Assembly (NCBI GenBank): GCA_017883205.1
Contig: JADGNZ010000059.1
Coordinates: 1-35,700 of the forward strand
From: Thermoanaerobaculia bacterium
GTDB lineage: Bacteria; Acidobacteriota; Thermoanaerobaculia; Gp7-AA8
Direction: 5' to 3'
DNA: 35,700 nucleotides
A program made the translations under genes and the position numbers. The number at the start of each line of letters is the position of its first letter. The stretch's first letter is position 1. The notes under the pieces were generated by a model that saw only the letters and a program-made list of their open reading frames with translations, was not told where the DNA came from and did no database searches. Below are positions 15,701 through 22,775 of this stretch, piece by piece.

Positions 15701-18700
15701 GCACCGGCCTGCAGAGCGTGACTGTCACTTCTGGCCAGGGCACCGCAACCGTGACCTACACCGTCACACTGACGGCCGGGTTCAGCGGAACGGCGACCTT
15801 CACCGCATCGCTCAGCGACGGCATCAACGCAGCGGTCAACCAGGCAGTCAACATTCAGGTCACCGGGAGCGGTGGCAACAATCCGCCGCTGATCACACCG
15901 CCCGCGAATCCGATCACCACGGTGGCGCAGGATCCTGCTCCCTTCACGGTGAACGTGTCGGGAACCGATGACGGTGGCATCTACAACTGGAGCGCCACTC
16001 CGGGAACCGGCGTGGCCAGCGTGAACGTCACCGCCGGCCAGGGCACGGCCACCGTGACGTACACCGTTGCGTTGAATGCAGGCTTCAACGGAACGGCGAC
16101 GTTCACCGCCACGCTCTCCGACAACGTCAACCCGCCCGTCAACCAGGCCGTGAACATCAACGTCCTTCCTGCCGGCGCGACGCCGAATCACGTCGTCATC
16201 AGCCAGTTGTACGGTGGCGGCGGCAACTCCGGCGCTACCTATAAGAATGACTTCATCGAGCTCTTCAACCCCACCGCCTCACCGGTCACCATGGCCGGGT
16301 GGAGCGTGCAGTATTCATCGGCCACGAACACCGGCGCCTTCTCCGGCCTCCAGCCCATCGGCGGCACCATCGGGCCGGGCGAGTACTACCTGATCGCGCT
16401 GGCCTCGGGAGGCGCTGTGGGCGCCGATCTGCCCCCGGCCAATGTCTCCGGCAGCATCAACATGAGCGGAACAACCGGCAAGGTCGCTCTCGTCAGCACA
16501 GGCACGCCGGTGCCCGGTCCCTGCTCAGAAACGGCTCTCGACACCGACATCGTCGATCTGGTCGGCTACGGCACCGCAAACTGCAACGAAGGCGGCACGA
16601 ACGCGCCGGCGCCCAGCAACACGACGTCCGACTTCCGCAAGAACGGCGGCAACACCGACACCAACGTCAACGGCAACGATTTCCTCACCGGAGCTCCGAA
16701 TCCGAGGCGCACGGCCGTCATCGCTCCGATCACTCCTTCCGTCGTGAACACCGATCCGCCGTCGAACGGCGCGAATGCACCCCGCGACGACAGTGTCATC
16801 GTCACCTTCACCACCCATGTCGACGTCAGCGCCGGCTGGTACAACATCAACTGCAACTCCACAGGCCTGCATAACGACGCCACCGTCGTCGAGGGAGCGC
16901 CCAATAGCTGGGTGATCACGCCCAACACGAACTTCCAGGCGGCCGAACAGTGTGCCGTGACCGTCTTCAAGGACTTCCTCCACTCCACGGCGGACAACTC
17001 GACGCTATCGGCCGACTACACCTGGACGTTCACCGTCTCGACAGGAACTGCCCCTCCCTACCCGGCATCCGTTCATCTGACGATGGGCACTCCGTCCGTT
17101 TGCACGACGAGCTTGTCGTCTCCGAACAGCTACCTCATGCTGAAGCCCGAGAATTCGGTCTGCTACAACCGTGACCTCGGCCGTCCGAACTGGGTGAGCT
17201 GGCATCTCTCCGATGAGTGGGTCGGCTCGCTGACCCGTGTCGACAGCTTCCGGCCCGACCCGGACGTACCGGCCGCCTGGTATCGCGTGCTGGCCAGCGA
17301 CTTCTTCCTCACCGGCTTCGACCGCGGTCACATGACGCCGAATGCGGACCGCGACAAGGAGACATCGATCCCCATCAACCAGGCAACGTTCCTCATGGCG
17401 AACATGGTGGCCCAGGCACCGGACAACAATCAGGGACCGTGGGCGAACCTCGAGAACTATCTGCGGTCTCTTCTGCCTGCCGATGAGCTGTACATCGTGT
17501 CCGGCCCGGCAGGTATGGGCGGCACGGGCAGCAACGGCGGCGTCACCAACACCGTCGCCAACGGCCACGTTACCGTCCCGGCCAGCACCTGGAAGTGCGC
17601 GCTGGTTTTAGCAAAAGCATCCGGCGACGACCTCGCACGCGTCACCGCTTCGACGCGGACGATCTGCGTGATCATGCCCAATATCCAGGGCATCCGGAAT
17701 GACGACTGGCACATCTACCTCAAGAGTGTCGACCAGGTGGAAGCGCTCACCGGATTTGACCTCTTCTCCAACGTTCCACCCGCGATTCAGAACGCCATCG
17801 AGGCGGGAGTCGACGGCACGAACCCGCCAGGCGCCGCCGACCAATCGACGAGCACCAACGAGGACGTGCAGAAATCGATCACGCTGGACGCGGCGACGCC
17901 GGGCGGCGCGCTCACCTACACGATCCTTACCGGTCCCTTCCATGGCGGCCTGACCGGAACTGGAGCGAACCAGACCTACACACCCGCCCCCGATTTCAAC
18001 GGCACCGATACATTCACGTGGCGCGTCAACGACGGCACGAACAACTCCAACACGGCCACCATGACCATCACGGTGGCCGAGGTGAACGATCCACCGACCG
18101 CGGTGGATGACAGCAAGAGCACGACCGCGAATGTCGCGCTGACCTTCGCCAGCAGCGATCTGACGGCCAACGATTCAGCCGGACCCGCTAACGAAGCCGG
18201 CCAGACGCTCACCGTCACATCGGTAACGCCGACCGGCAGCACCCACGGTACGGCGACGCTTACCAGCGGCCAGATCACCTACACCCCGACTGCCGGCTAT
18301 AGCGGTCCGGCCAGCTTCACGTACACCGTCTGCGACAACGGCACGACCGCTGGATCGGCAGATTCGCTCTGCACGACCGCCACGGTCAACGTGACGGTCA
18401 ACCCGCCGCCACCCGCGACGCACCTGAGCGTCACTGCTCCGGCGAACGTCACCAACGGTGTTGCCTTCAACGTCACCGTCAGCGCACTCGATGGGTCCAA
18501 TGCCGCGGCCACCGGCTACACCGGCACCGTGCACTTCACCAGTTCCTCGTCCGGCACGCTGCCTTCCGATTACACGTTCACCGCCGGCGATCTTGGCGCG
18601 CACACATTCAGCGTCACGCTGACATCGAACGGATCGCGCACGATCACGGCGACGGACACGGTCACGGGGTCGATCACCGGCACCGCAAACACGACCGTGG

Positions 18701-19770
18701 CCGCGGTAGCCACGCACTTCAGCGTCACCGCTCCCGGCAGCTTTGCTCCCGGCACGCCGTTCAACGTGACCGTCACCGCGCTCGATGCTTCGAACGCGAC
18801 CGTGACCGGCTACGCAGGCAGCGTTCACTTCACCACCTCGGCAGGTTCTTCAACCCTTCCATCGGACTACACCTTCGTCGCCGGCGACAACGGCGCGCAT
18901 ACATTCAGCGTCACGCTCAACGCCAGCGGCTTGCAGACGATCACCGCGACCGATATCGGGACGCCATCGATCACCGGCAGCGCATCGACGTCTGGCACTT
19001 GCCCGCCGGTCGCCGCGCCGAGCGCGTCGAACAGCGGTCCCGCGTGCGCAGGCGGCACAGTCAACCTCTTCGCCTCCGGCGGCACGAGCTACTCGTGGAG
19101 CGGTCCGGGCGGCTTCACCTCGACGCAGCAGAATCCGACCGGCGTCACGCAGCCCGGTACGTACGTGGTCATCGTAACTTCGGCCGGTCCTTGCGGCGGC
19201 AGCACTCCGGTTCCGACCACCGTCGTCTTCAATCCGCTTCCTTCAGCCTCGATTACGACCGGTGGTACCAGCACCTGCGCGCTCTCGAGCGGCAACAACG
19301 CCAGCGTCCCCGACGCCGGTGCAGGCGCGAACTACAGCTGGTCGATCACGGGCGGCACGATCACCAGCGGTATCGGTACCCGCGCCGTCGTCTTCACGGC
19401 GGGAGCGAGCGGCAATGTTCATCTCATCGCGACGGTCTTCACGGCCAGCAATTGCAGCGCAACATCGTCGGCGGATATCGCCATCAGCAGCGCTCCGACG
19501 ATTGCCGTACAGCCGCTCGGTCAGATCGTGAATCCAGGAAGCAACGCGACATTCACGGTGACCGCCAACGGGTTGAACCTGCACTATCAATGGTTCGTCC
19601 ATCACGGCAACGGCACGACCAACGCGGTCGGAACCGACTCTTCGTCGTACACAACCAACCCGGAAGGAAACGCCACGTGGTTCGTGCGCGTGACGAATTC
19701 GTGCGGCACGGTTGACTCCGTCGCGGTCGACGCGCTGGTCGTCACACCGAAGCATCGTCCCTCCCACTAA
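9757..19770 (+). CDS. Giant secreted multidomain protein with lamin-tail domains and NUC1 nuclease
   Basis: About 3,337 residues. A Sec signal peptide (1-37) ends SVSA before QTTYTW. About 38-540: Ser/Thr/Gly-rich beta region like passenger or beta-helix segments. 545-1573: tandem Ig-like repeats of two types, marked by NFSENV or TFSEPV and DGxGND. 1574-1752: two FN3 domains. 1755-1933 and 2144-2323: two lamin-tail domains (VYGGGGNAG, ELFN, WSVQY, GAPNPR), separated by two Ig-like repeats. 2328-2432: SbsA-like Ig domain. 2436-2685: DNA/RNA non-specific endonuclease with DRGH (His2525) and NQGPWANLE (Asn2558, Glu2566), the spacing of the Serratia nuclease active site. 2692-3337: cadherin/VCBS-like, Ig and PKD-like domains. 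No sorting motif or beta-barrel is seen. ATG 9757 is chosen because AGGAG lies 5 nt upstream and the signal peptide follows at once. Likely an extracellular or surface nuclease. Confidence 0.93.
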   Translation: MNTNRNVSNAVVRSTVVRSAVFAFTFLCLTLVATSVSAQTTYTWNQTGTASWATSTNWTPTRTTPATNDVLVFNNGATTTVTAVPIQTIGKLSVSSNTAVTLQPAASTLAVLTIGGGAGALSVAAGSQLNISGGQTTAPASNLSISVATLSTGTITGSMTLSSAAAHRLLAADASGITFQSGSIFTAGTSLSGNPFGTTNLNSIVFASGSTFIAIAGSNPFGAAAPSSVVVFQTGSLYKNQVAAPSFSGRTFANFEQVSGTATVTGGSAVAIDNLTITGGTLNFNLTGPTSGTHTINGNIAVNGGTLSFTPATAATINLKGNLSVASGATLGFNPTVTGNLNFSGTSAQTISNAGTINALTALQTLTVANTNGVTLSSGTLPLGAGSITTGANTFAVASAATLTRTTGYVIGNLKKTFAAAGSKTFEVGTANGYSPITANATAGTFPADLTISATQAAQPSMPAGKSILRYWTLTATALTADLTFQYLAGDVQGIEANYTIYRVSGGVPTPFPASVITPASHSATLVGVSSFSDWTVGEAPDTTPPSVISVAVPADGTYGTGQNLNFTINFSENVIVAGGPVRIPITLNTGGTVFANYVSGTGTSALLFRYVVAAGNADPDGISVAGAFDPNGGSVKDGAGNDAVTTLNSVGSTTNILVDAIAPTSTSSTVPADGVYGIGGNLDFTVTFNKSVTVTGNPYAGVTLNTGGAVQAGYLTGSGTGTLTFRYVVASGNADPDGITVDSSITLNGGTIKDGFGNDAALAVSFASTAGVLVDGIAPSVSGSTVPANGTHIAGQTLDYSITFSEPVFVTGTPSVAVTLNTGGTVQANLVSGSGTATLAFQYTIASGNADNDGVTTAGSISLNGGSIKDGAGNNAATAVTFASTTGVLVDGIAPTVTSSVRADADPTNASTLHYTVTFSENVSGVTTGAFALTAGGGASGSITAVVPVNAHTYTVTVGSAAGEGTLRLDVNASGTGITDLPGNPLNGGFTTGQLYTLDHIGPNVTSVAVPANSTYTTGQNLDFTVNFNENATVASGTPRIALTLNSGTVYASYVSGSPGTALLFRYTVVSGDSDPDGIVVAGSIDLNGATIRDALGNDGNSTLNSVGSTTGVLVDANAPAVLSVTRAGTNPTNAASVDFTVTFSQGVTGVDSGDFTLTTTGGITPGGISVTPVNSSVYTVSAGTGTGDGTIRLDVANDGSILSESNNAPLGATFTTGEVYTIDKTAPTVLSITRVGAATTNATNVQFTVTFSEPVLGVDTGDFALTTSGVSGASISNAQSFLTALRPRVSAIRGGPHPTTPVITASATWTITVNTGSGDGTIRLDLIDDDSIHDPASNQLGGAGSGNGNFTAGDTDTIDKTAPTVQSITRIGAALTNATNVQFTVTFSEPVLNVDSADFTVTATGGVTGASVTGVTGSGPYTVTVNTGSGDGTIRLDVIAGSATINDAAGNALTPSFTTGDADTIDKTLPAVQSIVKASTDPTTATSVDFTVTFTESVTGVDTADFTITAPSLTGTSVSNVTGSGTTYTVTVATGNGSGSLRLDLTGNGTVVDGAGNSAASYTSGPSYTIQGLPAAPVNLVATPGDAHIALTWNAVSGADTYTVKRSLTSGTGYSNLITGVAVANYDDTSAVNGTPYFYMVSATNGRGEGPDSSEATATPAVPAAGPGPVSIAVGDAKVLLSWPAVGGATSYNVKRGTTTGSYTVTTNTVVPTFTDSTVTNGTTYYYVVTALSPAESANSTEVSGTPNTPSVLGVVFSTVYGGGGNAGATLKNDFMELFNRGTQTVSLNGWSVQYTSAAGTGWVTANSPTNLSGTIAPGHYYLVQEGPGAGGTVNLPTPDATGLIAMGATAGKVALVGNTTVLTGSCPTGTFIADFVGYGPTATCSETSPTVVLTNTTAALRKNNGCTDTNNNNSDFTAGAPNPRNSASPVNICGVVNNPPTITPPASPIASVAQDAAPFTVNLSGTDDGGVYQWTATPGTGLQSVTVTSGQGTATVTYTVTLTAGFSGTATFTASLSDGINAAVNQAVNIQVTGSGGNNPPLITPPANPITTVAQDPAPFTVNVSGTDDGGIYNWSATPGTGVASVNVTAGQGTATVTYTVALNAGFNGTATFTATLSDNVNPPVNQAVNINVLPAGATPNHVVISQLYGGGGNSGATYKNDFIELFNPTASPVTMAGWSVQYSSATNTGAFSGLQPIGGTIGPGEYYLIALASGGAVGADLPPANVSGSINMSGTTGKVALVSTGTPVPGPCSETALDTDIVDLVGYGTANCNEGGTNAPAPSNTTSDFRKNGGNTDTNVNGNDFLTGAPNPRRTAVIAPITPSVVNTDPPSNGANAPRDDSVIVTFTTHVDVSAGWYNINCNSTGLHNDATVVEGAPNSWVITPNTNFQAAEQCAVTVFKDFLHSTADNSTLSADYTWTFTVSTGTAPPYPASVHLTMGTPSVCTTSLSSPNSYLMLKPENSVCYNRDLGRPNWVSWHLSDEWVGSLTRVDSFRPDPDVPAAWYRVLASDFFLTGFDRGHMTPNADRDKETSIPINQATFLMANMVAQAPDNNQGPWANLENYLRSLLPADELYIVSGPAGMGGTGSNGGVTNTVANGHVTVPASTWKCALVLAKASGDDLARVTASTRTICVIMPNIQGIRNDDWHIYLKSVDQVEALTGFDLFSNVPPAIQNAIEAGVDGTNPPGAADQSTSTNEDVQKSITLDAATPGGALTYTILTGPFHGGLTGTGANQTYTPAPDFNGTDTFTWRVNDGTNNSNTATMTITVAEVNDPPTAVDDSKSTTANVALTFASSDLTANDSAGPANEAGQTLTVTSVTPTGSTHGTATLTSGQITYTPTAGYSGPASFTYTVCDNGTTAGSADSLCTTATVNVTVNPPPPATHLSVTAPANVTNGVAFNVTVSALDGSNAAATGYTGTVHFTSSSSGTLPSDYTFTAGDLGAHTFSVTLTSNGSRTITATDTVTGSITGTANTTVAAVATHFSVTAPGSFAPGTPFNVTVTALDASNATVTGYAGSVHFTTSAGSSTLPSDYTFVAGDNGAHTFSVTLNASGLQTITATDIGTPSITGSASTSGTCPPVAAPSASNSGPACAGGTVNLFASGGTSYSWSGPGGFTSTQQNPTGVTQPGTYVVIVTSAGPCGGSTPVPTTVVFNPLPSASITTGGTSTCALSSGNNASVPDAGAGANYSWSITGGTITSGIGTRAVVFTAGASGNVHLIATVFTASNCSATSSADIAISSAPTIAVQPLGQIVNPGSNATFTVTANGLNLHYQWFVHHGNGTTNAVGTDSSSYTTNPEGNATWFVRVTNSCGTVDSVAVDALVVTPKHRPSH
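13597..13686. repeat. Extra 90-bp segment inside one Ig repeat, with small palindrome
   Basis: Compared with the next Ig repeat, about 30 codons replace about 7 codons between ASISNA and WTITVNTG. The segment encodes Arg- and Pro-containing residues unlike the Thr/Gly/Ser-rich surroundings. It contains inverted arms GCCTCG (13620-13625) and CGAGGC (13639-13644). It is probably a small in-frame insertion; it may be distantly related to the hairpins at 34995-35037. Confidence 0.45.
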
Positions 19771-19781
19771 TCGCTCCTGAT

Positions 19782-19815
19782 GAATGCCGGCGCTCGAGAA
19801 AGAGCGCCGGCATTC
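19782..19815. terminator. Strong hairpin after the giant gene
   Basis: Perfect 14-bp stem (19782-19795 with 19802-19815) and a 6-nt loop, 11 bases after the stop codon. It lacks a long T-tract but is the obvious transcription end. Confidence 0.8.
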
Positions 19816-19839
19816 CGGTTTGCGGGCCGGTTCTTGCTT

Positions 19840-19845
19840 TACAAT
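19840..19845 (+). promoter_or_regulatory. Putative -10 box (TACAAT)
   Basis: TACAAT ends 10 nt before the ATG at 19856, with no Shine-Dalgarno. The resulting mRNA leader would be only a few bases. Confidence 0.5.
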
Positions 19846-19855
19846 CAAACGCGAG

Positions 19856-20365
19856 ATGCCCGCCAAGCGCGAAAAGCAATTCAACACCGCCTGCCAGGAA
19901 GAGGTTTACCGGCAGGTGAAGTCGTATCTCGACGAGCTCGTGGACGAGCACTTTGACGATGCCGAGCATTGCGACTTCTATCTGAAGTACGGGTCCACCG
20001 TGCTGGAGATCTCGATCGATCCCTATCAGGAAGACGACGCCGTCATCGAGGTGCTGGCCTTCTGCGTCCAGGGAGTCGAGCCGTCGTTCGAGCTGATGCA
20101 GGAGCTGCTGCGAGTCAACGCCGAGGTTCCCCTCGGTGCGTTCAGCATGCAAGGCGAGAGCGTCTTCTTCTCGCACTCATTCCTCGGCCGCCGTCTCCGT
20201 CCGGAACAACTCATCGCATCGCTCGACGTCGTCGCCAACGTTTCCGATGAATACGACGAAAAGCTCGTGGCCAGCTACGGGGGCGAGACCGCGATCGATT
20301 GTCTTCGCAGCGGTGGGATGCGCCCACCGGTCGCGTTCGCCGCGCGAAAGGCGGATAGCAATTGA
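19856..20365 (+). CDS. YbjN-like protein (type III secretion chaperone fold)
   Basis: 169 residues. The sequence has the character of the YbjN/T3SS-chaperone-like fold: an N-terminal helix (EEVYRQVKSYLDELV), acidic beta strands (HCDFYLKYGSTVLEISI), the signature VNAEVPLGAFSMQGESVFFSHSF near residues 81-103, and a helical segment with DVVANVSDEYDEKL. Such proteins are cytoplasmic and small-molecule- or protein-binding; YbjN itself is linked to stress and motility control in enterobacteria. The frame extends upstream into the terminator hairpin, so the ATG at 19856 is preferred. It heads a probable operon with the next two genes. Confidence 0.7.
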   Translation: MPAKREKQFNTACQEEVYRQVKSYLDELVDEHFDDAEHCDFYLKYGSTVLEISIDPYQEDDAVIEVLAFCVQGVEPSFELMQELLRVNAEVPLGAFSMQGESVFFSHSFLGRRLRPEQLIASLDVVANVSDEYDEKLVASYGGETAIDCLRSGGMRPPVAFAARKADSN

Positions 20366-20400
20366 AGCGAGCGGCATATCCCTTGCTGTTTGATGGTGAT

Positions 20401-21033
20401 ATGACCAGTCGCCGGGCCACCGCAGTCGCGTCACTCCTGATCGCAGGCGCGCTTTTCATTCGCTGCACCGGCGGGCAGGAGAGCCATGCCGCCGAGGAAC
20501 AGACTCCGCGGAAAAACGGCATCGCTTCAACCGCAAGCACTGCCGCTCCTTCAGACCCACCACAAGTCGACGCGAAGGCTGCTCTCCGGTCGATCAACGC
20601 GGCGATCCCCATCTATGCGGGGGCGAAGTATCGCGACGACCTCACCCGGCGCGACTCGGTCATGATCAAGAACCAGTACGGACCGAACGCCGAGGTGTAC
20701 ACGCTGGCGACGGACGACTCGTTCCCTCAGGTCTACCACTACTACACGACCTATCTCGCTCAGTTTCGCGCCTACCCTTCGCAGTCGACCTATCCCGCTA
20801 CGCAGACATGGCGGACCCTCGAGGTCCAGCTCAACCAGGCCATGCAGGATCCTTTCATTCCGGGTGACATGCTGAAGCCTGGAGACCGTCAGATCACGTT
20901 GCAGATCGCCGAGACGGAGGCGGAGCCGAAGACGGTCATCCGCTACGTGATTACCCCGCAGCCGCTTCAGTCTGCACAGGCGCAGACGCCGAAGCCCGCC
21001 GCCCCTTCAACAAACGCGTTCGATCGGGAGTAG
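20401..21033 (+). CDS. Secreted or lipid-anchored protein of unknown function
   Basis: 210 residues. The N-terminus (MTSRRATAVASLLIAGALF) is a signal sequence, followed by IRCTGG. The Cys could be lipidated, but FIRC is a poor lipobox. Residues about 22-60 are a Ser/Ala/Pro-rich linker. The folded part begins at AALRSINAAIPIYAGAKYRDDL, a pattern seen in small periplasmic domains that begin 'IPxYPGA'. YHYYTTYL and FIPGDMLKPGDRQITLQI follow. The C-terminus is again low-complexity. The frame continues upstream to a TTG at 20362, but a signal peptide starts at 20401. The gap from the YbjN-like gene is 35 nt and that to the usp gene 38 nt, so co-transcription is likely. Confidence 0.7.
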   Translation: MTSRRATAVASLLIAGALFIRCTGGQESHAAEEQTPRKNGIASTASTAAPSDPPQVDAKAALRSINAAIPIYAGAKYRDDLTRRDSVMIKNQYGPNAEVYTLATDDSFPQVYHYYTTYLAQFRAYPSQSTYPATQTWRTLEVQLNQAMQDPFIPGDMLKPGDRQITLQIAETEAEPKTVIRYVITPQPLQSAQAQTPKPAAPSTNAFDRE

Positions 21034-21034
21034 A

Positions 21035-21062
21035 GCGCAGGAGGCTGAAGTCCGGCCTGCGC
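21035..21062 (+). other. Hairpin between the secreted protein and usp genes
   Basis: GCGCAGG (21035-21041) and CCTGCGC (21056-21062) form a 7-bp stem immediately after the upstream stop codon and 9 nt before the usp ATG. It could attenuate or process the message. Confidence 0.4.
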
Positions 21063-21071
21063 GAGGAGTCT

Positions 21072-21902
21072 ATGTATCCGTGGCGCCGCATCCTCATCCC
21101 GACTGATTTCTCGACGGCTGCCGAATGGTCGTTCGATTCGGCGGTGCAGATCGCCGGAACGACCGGCGCCGAGCTCATCATTCTTCACGTGCGCGCGACG
21201 CGTCCCTCAAACCCGGACGAGCTCCGCTTTCCCGCTGACGACTCGCTCTATGAGTACGCCGAGCAACACGAGCTCGAAAAGCTTCGCGACCACGCGCGCC
21301 GGGCCAACGCCAGGGTTACGACGCGCCTCGTCATCCAGCGCGCACCCGATCCGGGCACCGCGATCTGCCGTATAGCGAAGGACGAGGACGCGGATCTAAT
21401 GGTCATCTCCACCCACGCGCGGCACCATGTCGCCCATCTCATCATTGGATCGACCACGCTCAAGGTCCTTTCGGGCGCCTCGTTGCCGGTGCTGGCCATC
21501 CGCTACGGCATCCCCAGCCGCCGAAGTCTGCAAAAAATCCTCGTGCCGGTACATTTGAAGCAGCAATCGACTGCGGCAGCGGCGCTCGCGGCCTCGATCG
21601 CGCGGCGTGAGAACTCCGAGATCCATCTGATCATCGTCTGCGAGGAGCCGGAGCGGGTTGCCGCTCAGGACCTTCTCGACGCGATGGGCAGGGAGACGTT
21701 TGACGGAGCTCACATCCGGCCAGTCGTGCTGCAGGGGAAAGATGTCCAGGCCGAGCTGGCGCGCTACGCGCGGACCGTGGACGCTGACGCGCTGTTCCTC
21801 AACGCCGGATCGCACGAGATCAGCACGCTGAAGCAGGACATCATCCGGAAGGTCGACACTCCCGTGATGCTGGTGCCCGAGACGGTTTCCGTCTCCGCTT
21901 GA
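21072..21902 (+). CDS. Universal stress protein with two UspA domains
   Basis: 276 residues: two tandem UspA-like domains in a cytoplasmic alpha/beta protein. Domain 1 (1-145) starts WRRILIPTDFSTAAEWS and keeps DADLMVISTH and IIGSTTLKVL, the end of the ATP-binding loop, but the usual GTHG is STHA, so ATP binding is uncertain. Domain 2 (150-276) starts KILVPVHLKQQST and has DADALFLNAGSHE in place of the glycine-rich loop, so it looks non-nucleotide-binding. A GAGGAG Shine-Dalgarno lies close to the ATG. The role is probably stress adaptation. It is the last gene of the apparent three-gene unit. The sequence from 21903 to 22012 holds a G-rich stretch and a small A/T hairpin but no gene. Confidence 0.9.
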   Translation: MYPWRRILIPTDFSTAAEWSFDSAVQIAGTTGAELIILHVRATRPSNPDELRFPADDSLYEYAEQHELEKLRDHARRANARVTTRLVIQRAPDPGTAICRIAKDEDADLMVISTHARHHVAHLIIGSTTLKVLSGASLPVLAIRYGIPSRRSLQKILVPVHLKQQSTAAAALAASIARRENSEIHLIIVCEEPERVAAQDLLDAMGRETFDGAHIRPVVLQGKDVQAELARYARTVDADALFLNAGSHEISTLKQDIIRKVDTPVMLVPETVSVSA

Positions 21903-22012
21903 GGTCCGGCGGCCGGCCGCAGCGAGCCCAAGAAAAGGGCCAGAAAAAACTTTTTTGGGGTGGGGGGTAGGGAATTGGTCGTCTCGCGACACTCCCCTAT
22001 CAGTACCAGGTT

Positions 22013-22297
22013 ATGAGACTGACCCCCACAGGAAGAAGTGTCGCCGGCACGGCGCCGGCGACAGAGACCATTGTCCTCTCGAAGCGACATGCTTCGTTTC
22101 TGGCGAAGATGTCGAATGAAATCAACCCCGCGATGCCTAAGGCCTTTGGATGGCCCCAGGCAATCCGAACGATCCTCGACCGCATTGAGCAGAGCAACAT
22201 CGATCTCACCGCCGCTAGCAGTGAGTACGAGATCGCTCAACTCGCCGCGGGCGAGCTTCGATCAAAGAGCAGGAGGCGAACTGCGCCCCGCGCCTAA
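22013..22297 (+). CDS. Small protein, possible ribbon-helix-helix regulator
   Basis: 94 residues. After a 17-residue leader, TETIVLSKRHASFLAKMSNEI followed by FGWPQAIRTILDRIEQS is compatible with a beta-strand, helix A, helix B arrangement of the ribbon-helix-helix fold. The C-terminus is basic. I do not recognise a family. The start is uncertain because there is no Shine-Dalgarno. It converges on the next gene, and their stop codons overlap by 4 bp. The tail-to-tail pair may be a small acquired module. Confidence 0.5.
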   Translation: MRLTPTGRSVAGTAPATETIVLSKRHASFLAKMSNEINPAMPKAFGWPQAIRTILDRIEQSNIDLTAASSEYEIAQLAAGELRSKSRRRTAPRA

Positions 22298-22584
22298 CGC
22301 GAGCTCGGCTTCTTGGGCGTCTTCATCGGCGAGCCCGTCAGTAACTCGACGAGCGTTCCGATCGAATCGGCCTCAGAAAGATCGACCCCGCTCTGAAACG
22401 CGGCTTCAATCAACCCACGGATGATTTCCGCCCGGCTGATCGCTTTGCCATGCCTCAAACGGATGTCGATGGCCAGTCGATCAAGATACGCGACATGCCG
22501 ATCCAGAAGGACGACGGTGATCTTCGCCCACGGTTCGGTGTGAACGATGGGTCTGCCTCGATTGCTACTTTTAGCTGGTGTCAC
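22294..22584 (-). CDS. Ribbon-helix-helix (CopG/MetJ-Arc-like) protein
   Basis: 96 residues from a GTG start. A basic N-terminus (KSSNRGRP) is followed by WAKITVVLLDRHVAYLDRLA, a plausible DNA-binding beta strand and first helix. AISRAEIIRGLIEAAF is the second helix with the usual S-R-A-x-I-I-R pattern. The acidic C-terminal part (GVDLSEADSIGTLVELL) could bind a partner. AAGGAG lies 5 nt before GTG, so the start is well supported. The 22-bp inverted repeat just upstream is a natural autoregulatory operator. No toxin gene is adjacent. Confidence 0.75.
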   Translation of the reverse strand: MTPAKSSNRGRPIVHTEPWAKITVVLLDRHVAYLDRLAIDIRLRHGKAISRAEIIRGLIEAAFQSGVDLSEADSIGTLVELLTGSPMKTPKKPSSR

Positions 22585-22599
22585 ACTCTCTCCTTTTCT

Positions 22600-22621
22600 C
22601 TGTTCATGGTTGCATGAACAG
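22600..22621 (-). promoter_or_regulatory. Operator-like inverted repeat
   Basis: CTGTTCAT and ATGAACAG are perfect 8-bp arms around a 6-bp centre, 16-37 bases upstream of the GTG start. A further half-site CTGTTC is spaced a few bases upstream on the minus strand. A TAGACT hexamer on the minus strand (22636-22631) would place the operator at the start of transcription. Confidence 0.65.
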
Positions 22622-22775
22622 CCTTGGAACAGTCTATGCCGTCCCTGACTTCCAGTCCATCAATATTGAATAACCGAAACGATTAATGCGACGATTCTGG
22701 CGCGAGGGGGAGTCGCACAGAAATCTTACGCGCACTTGTGTCCCGAAACCAGCAAAAAGCTGCTTAACCCCAGCT

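Noticed and set aside
9757-19770. Autotransporter or sorted surface adhesin
   Set aside because: The C-terminus has no beta-barrel domain, LPXTG-type signal or recognisable type IX signal, so the export route after Sec cannot be named.
21950-21975. Intrinsic terminator with an A-run and T-run after usp
   Set aside because: The A6/T6 pairing is weak and is followed by a G-rich tract instead of a GC stem before a T-tract.
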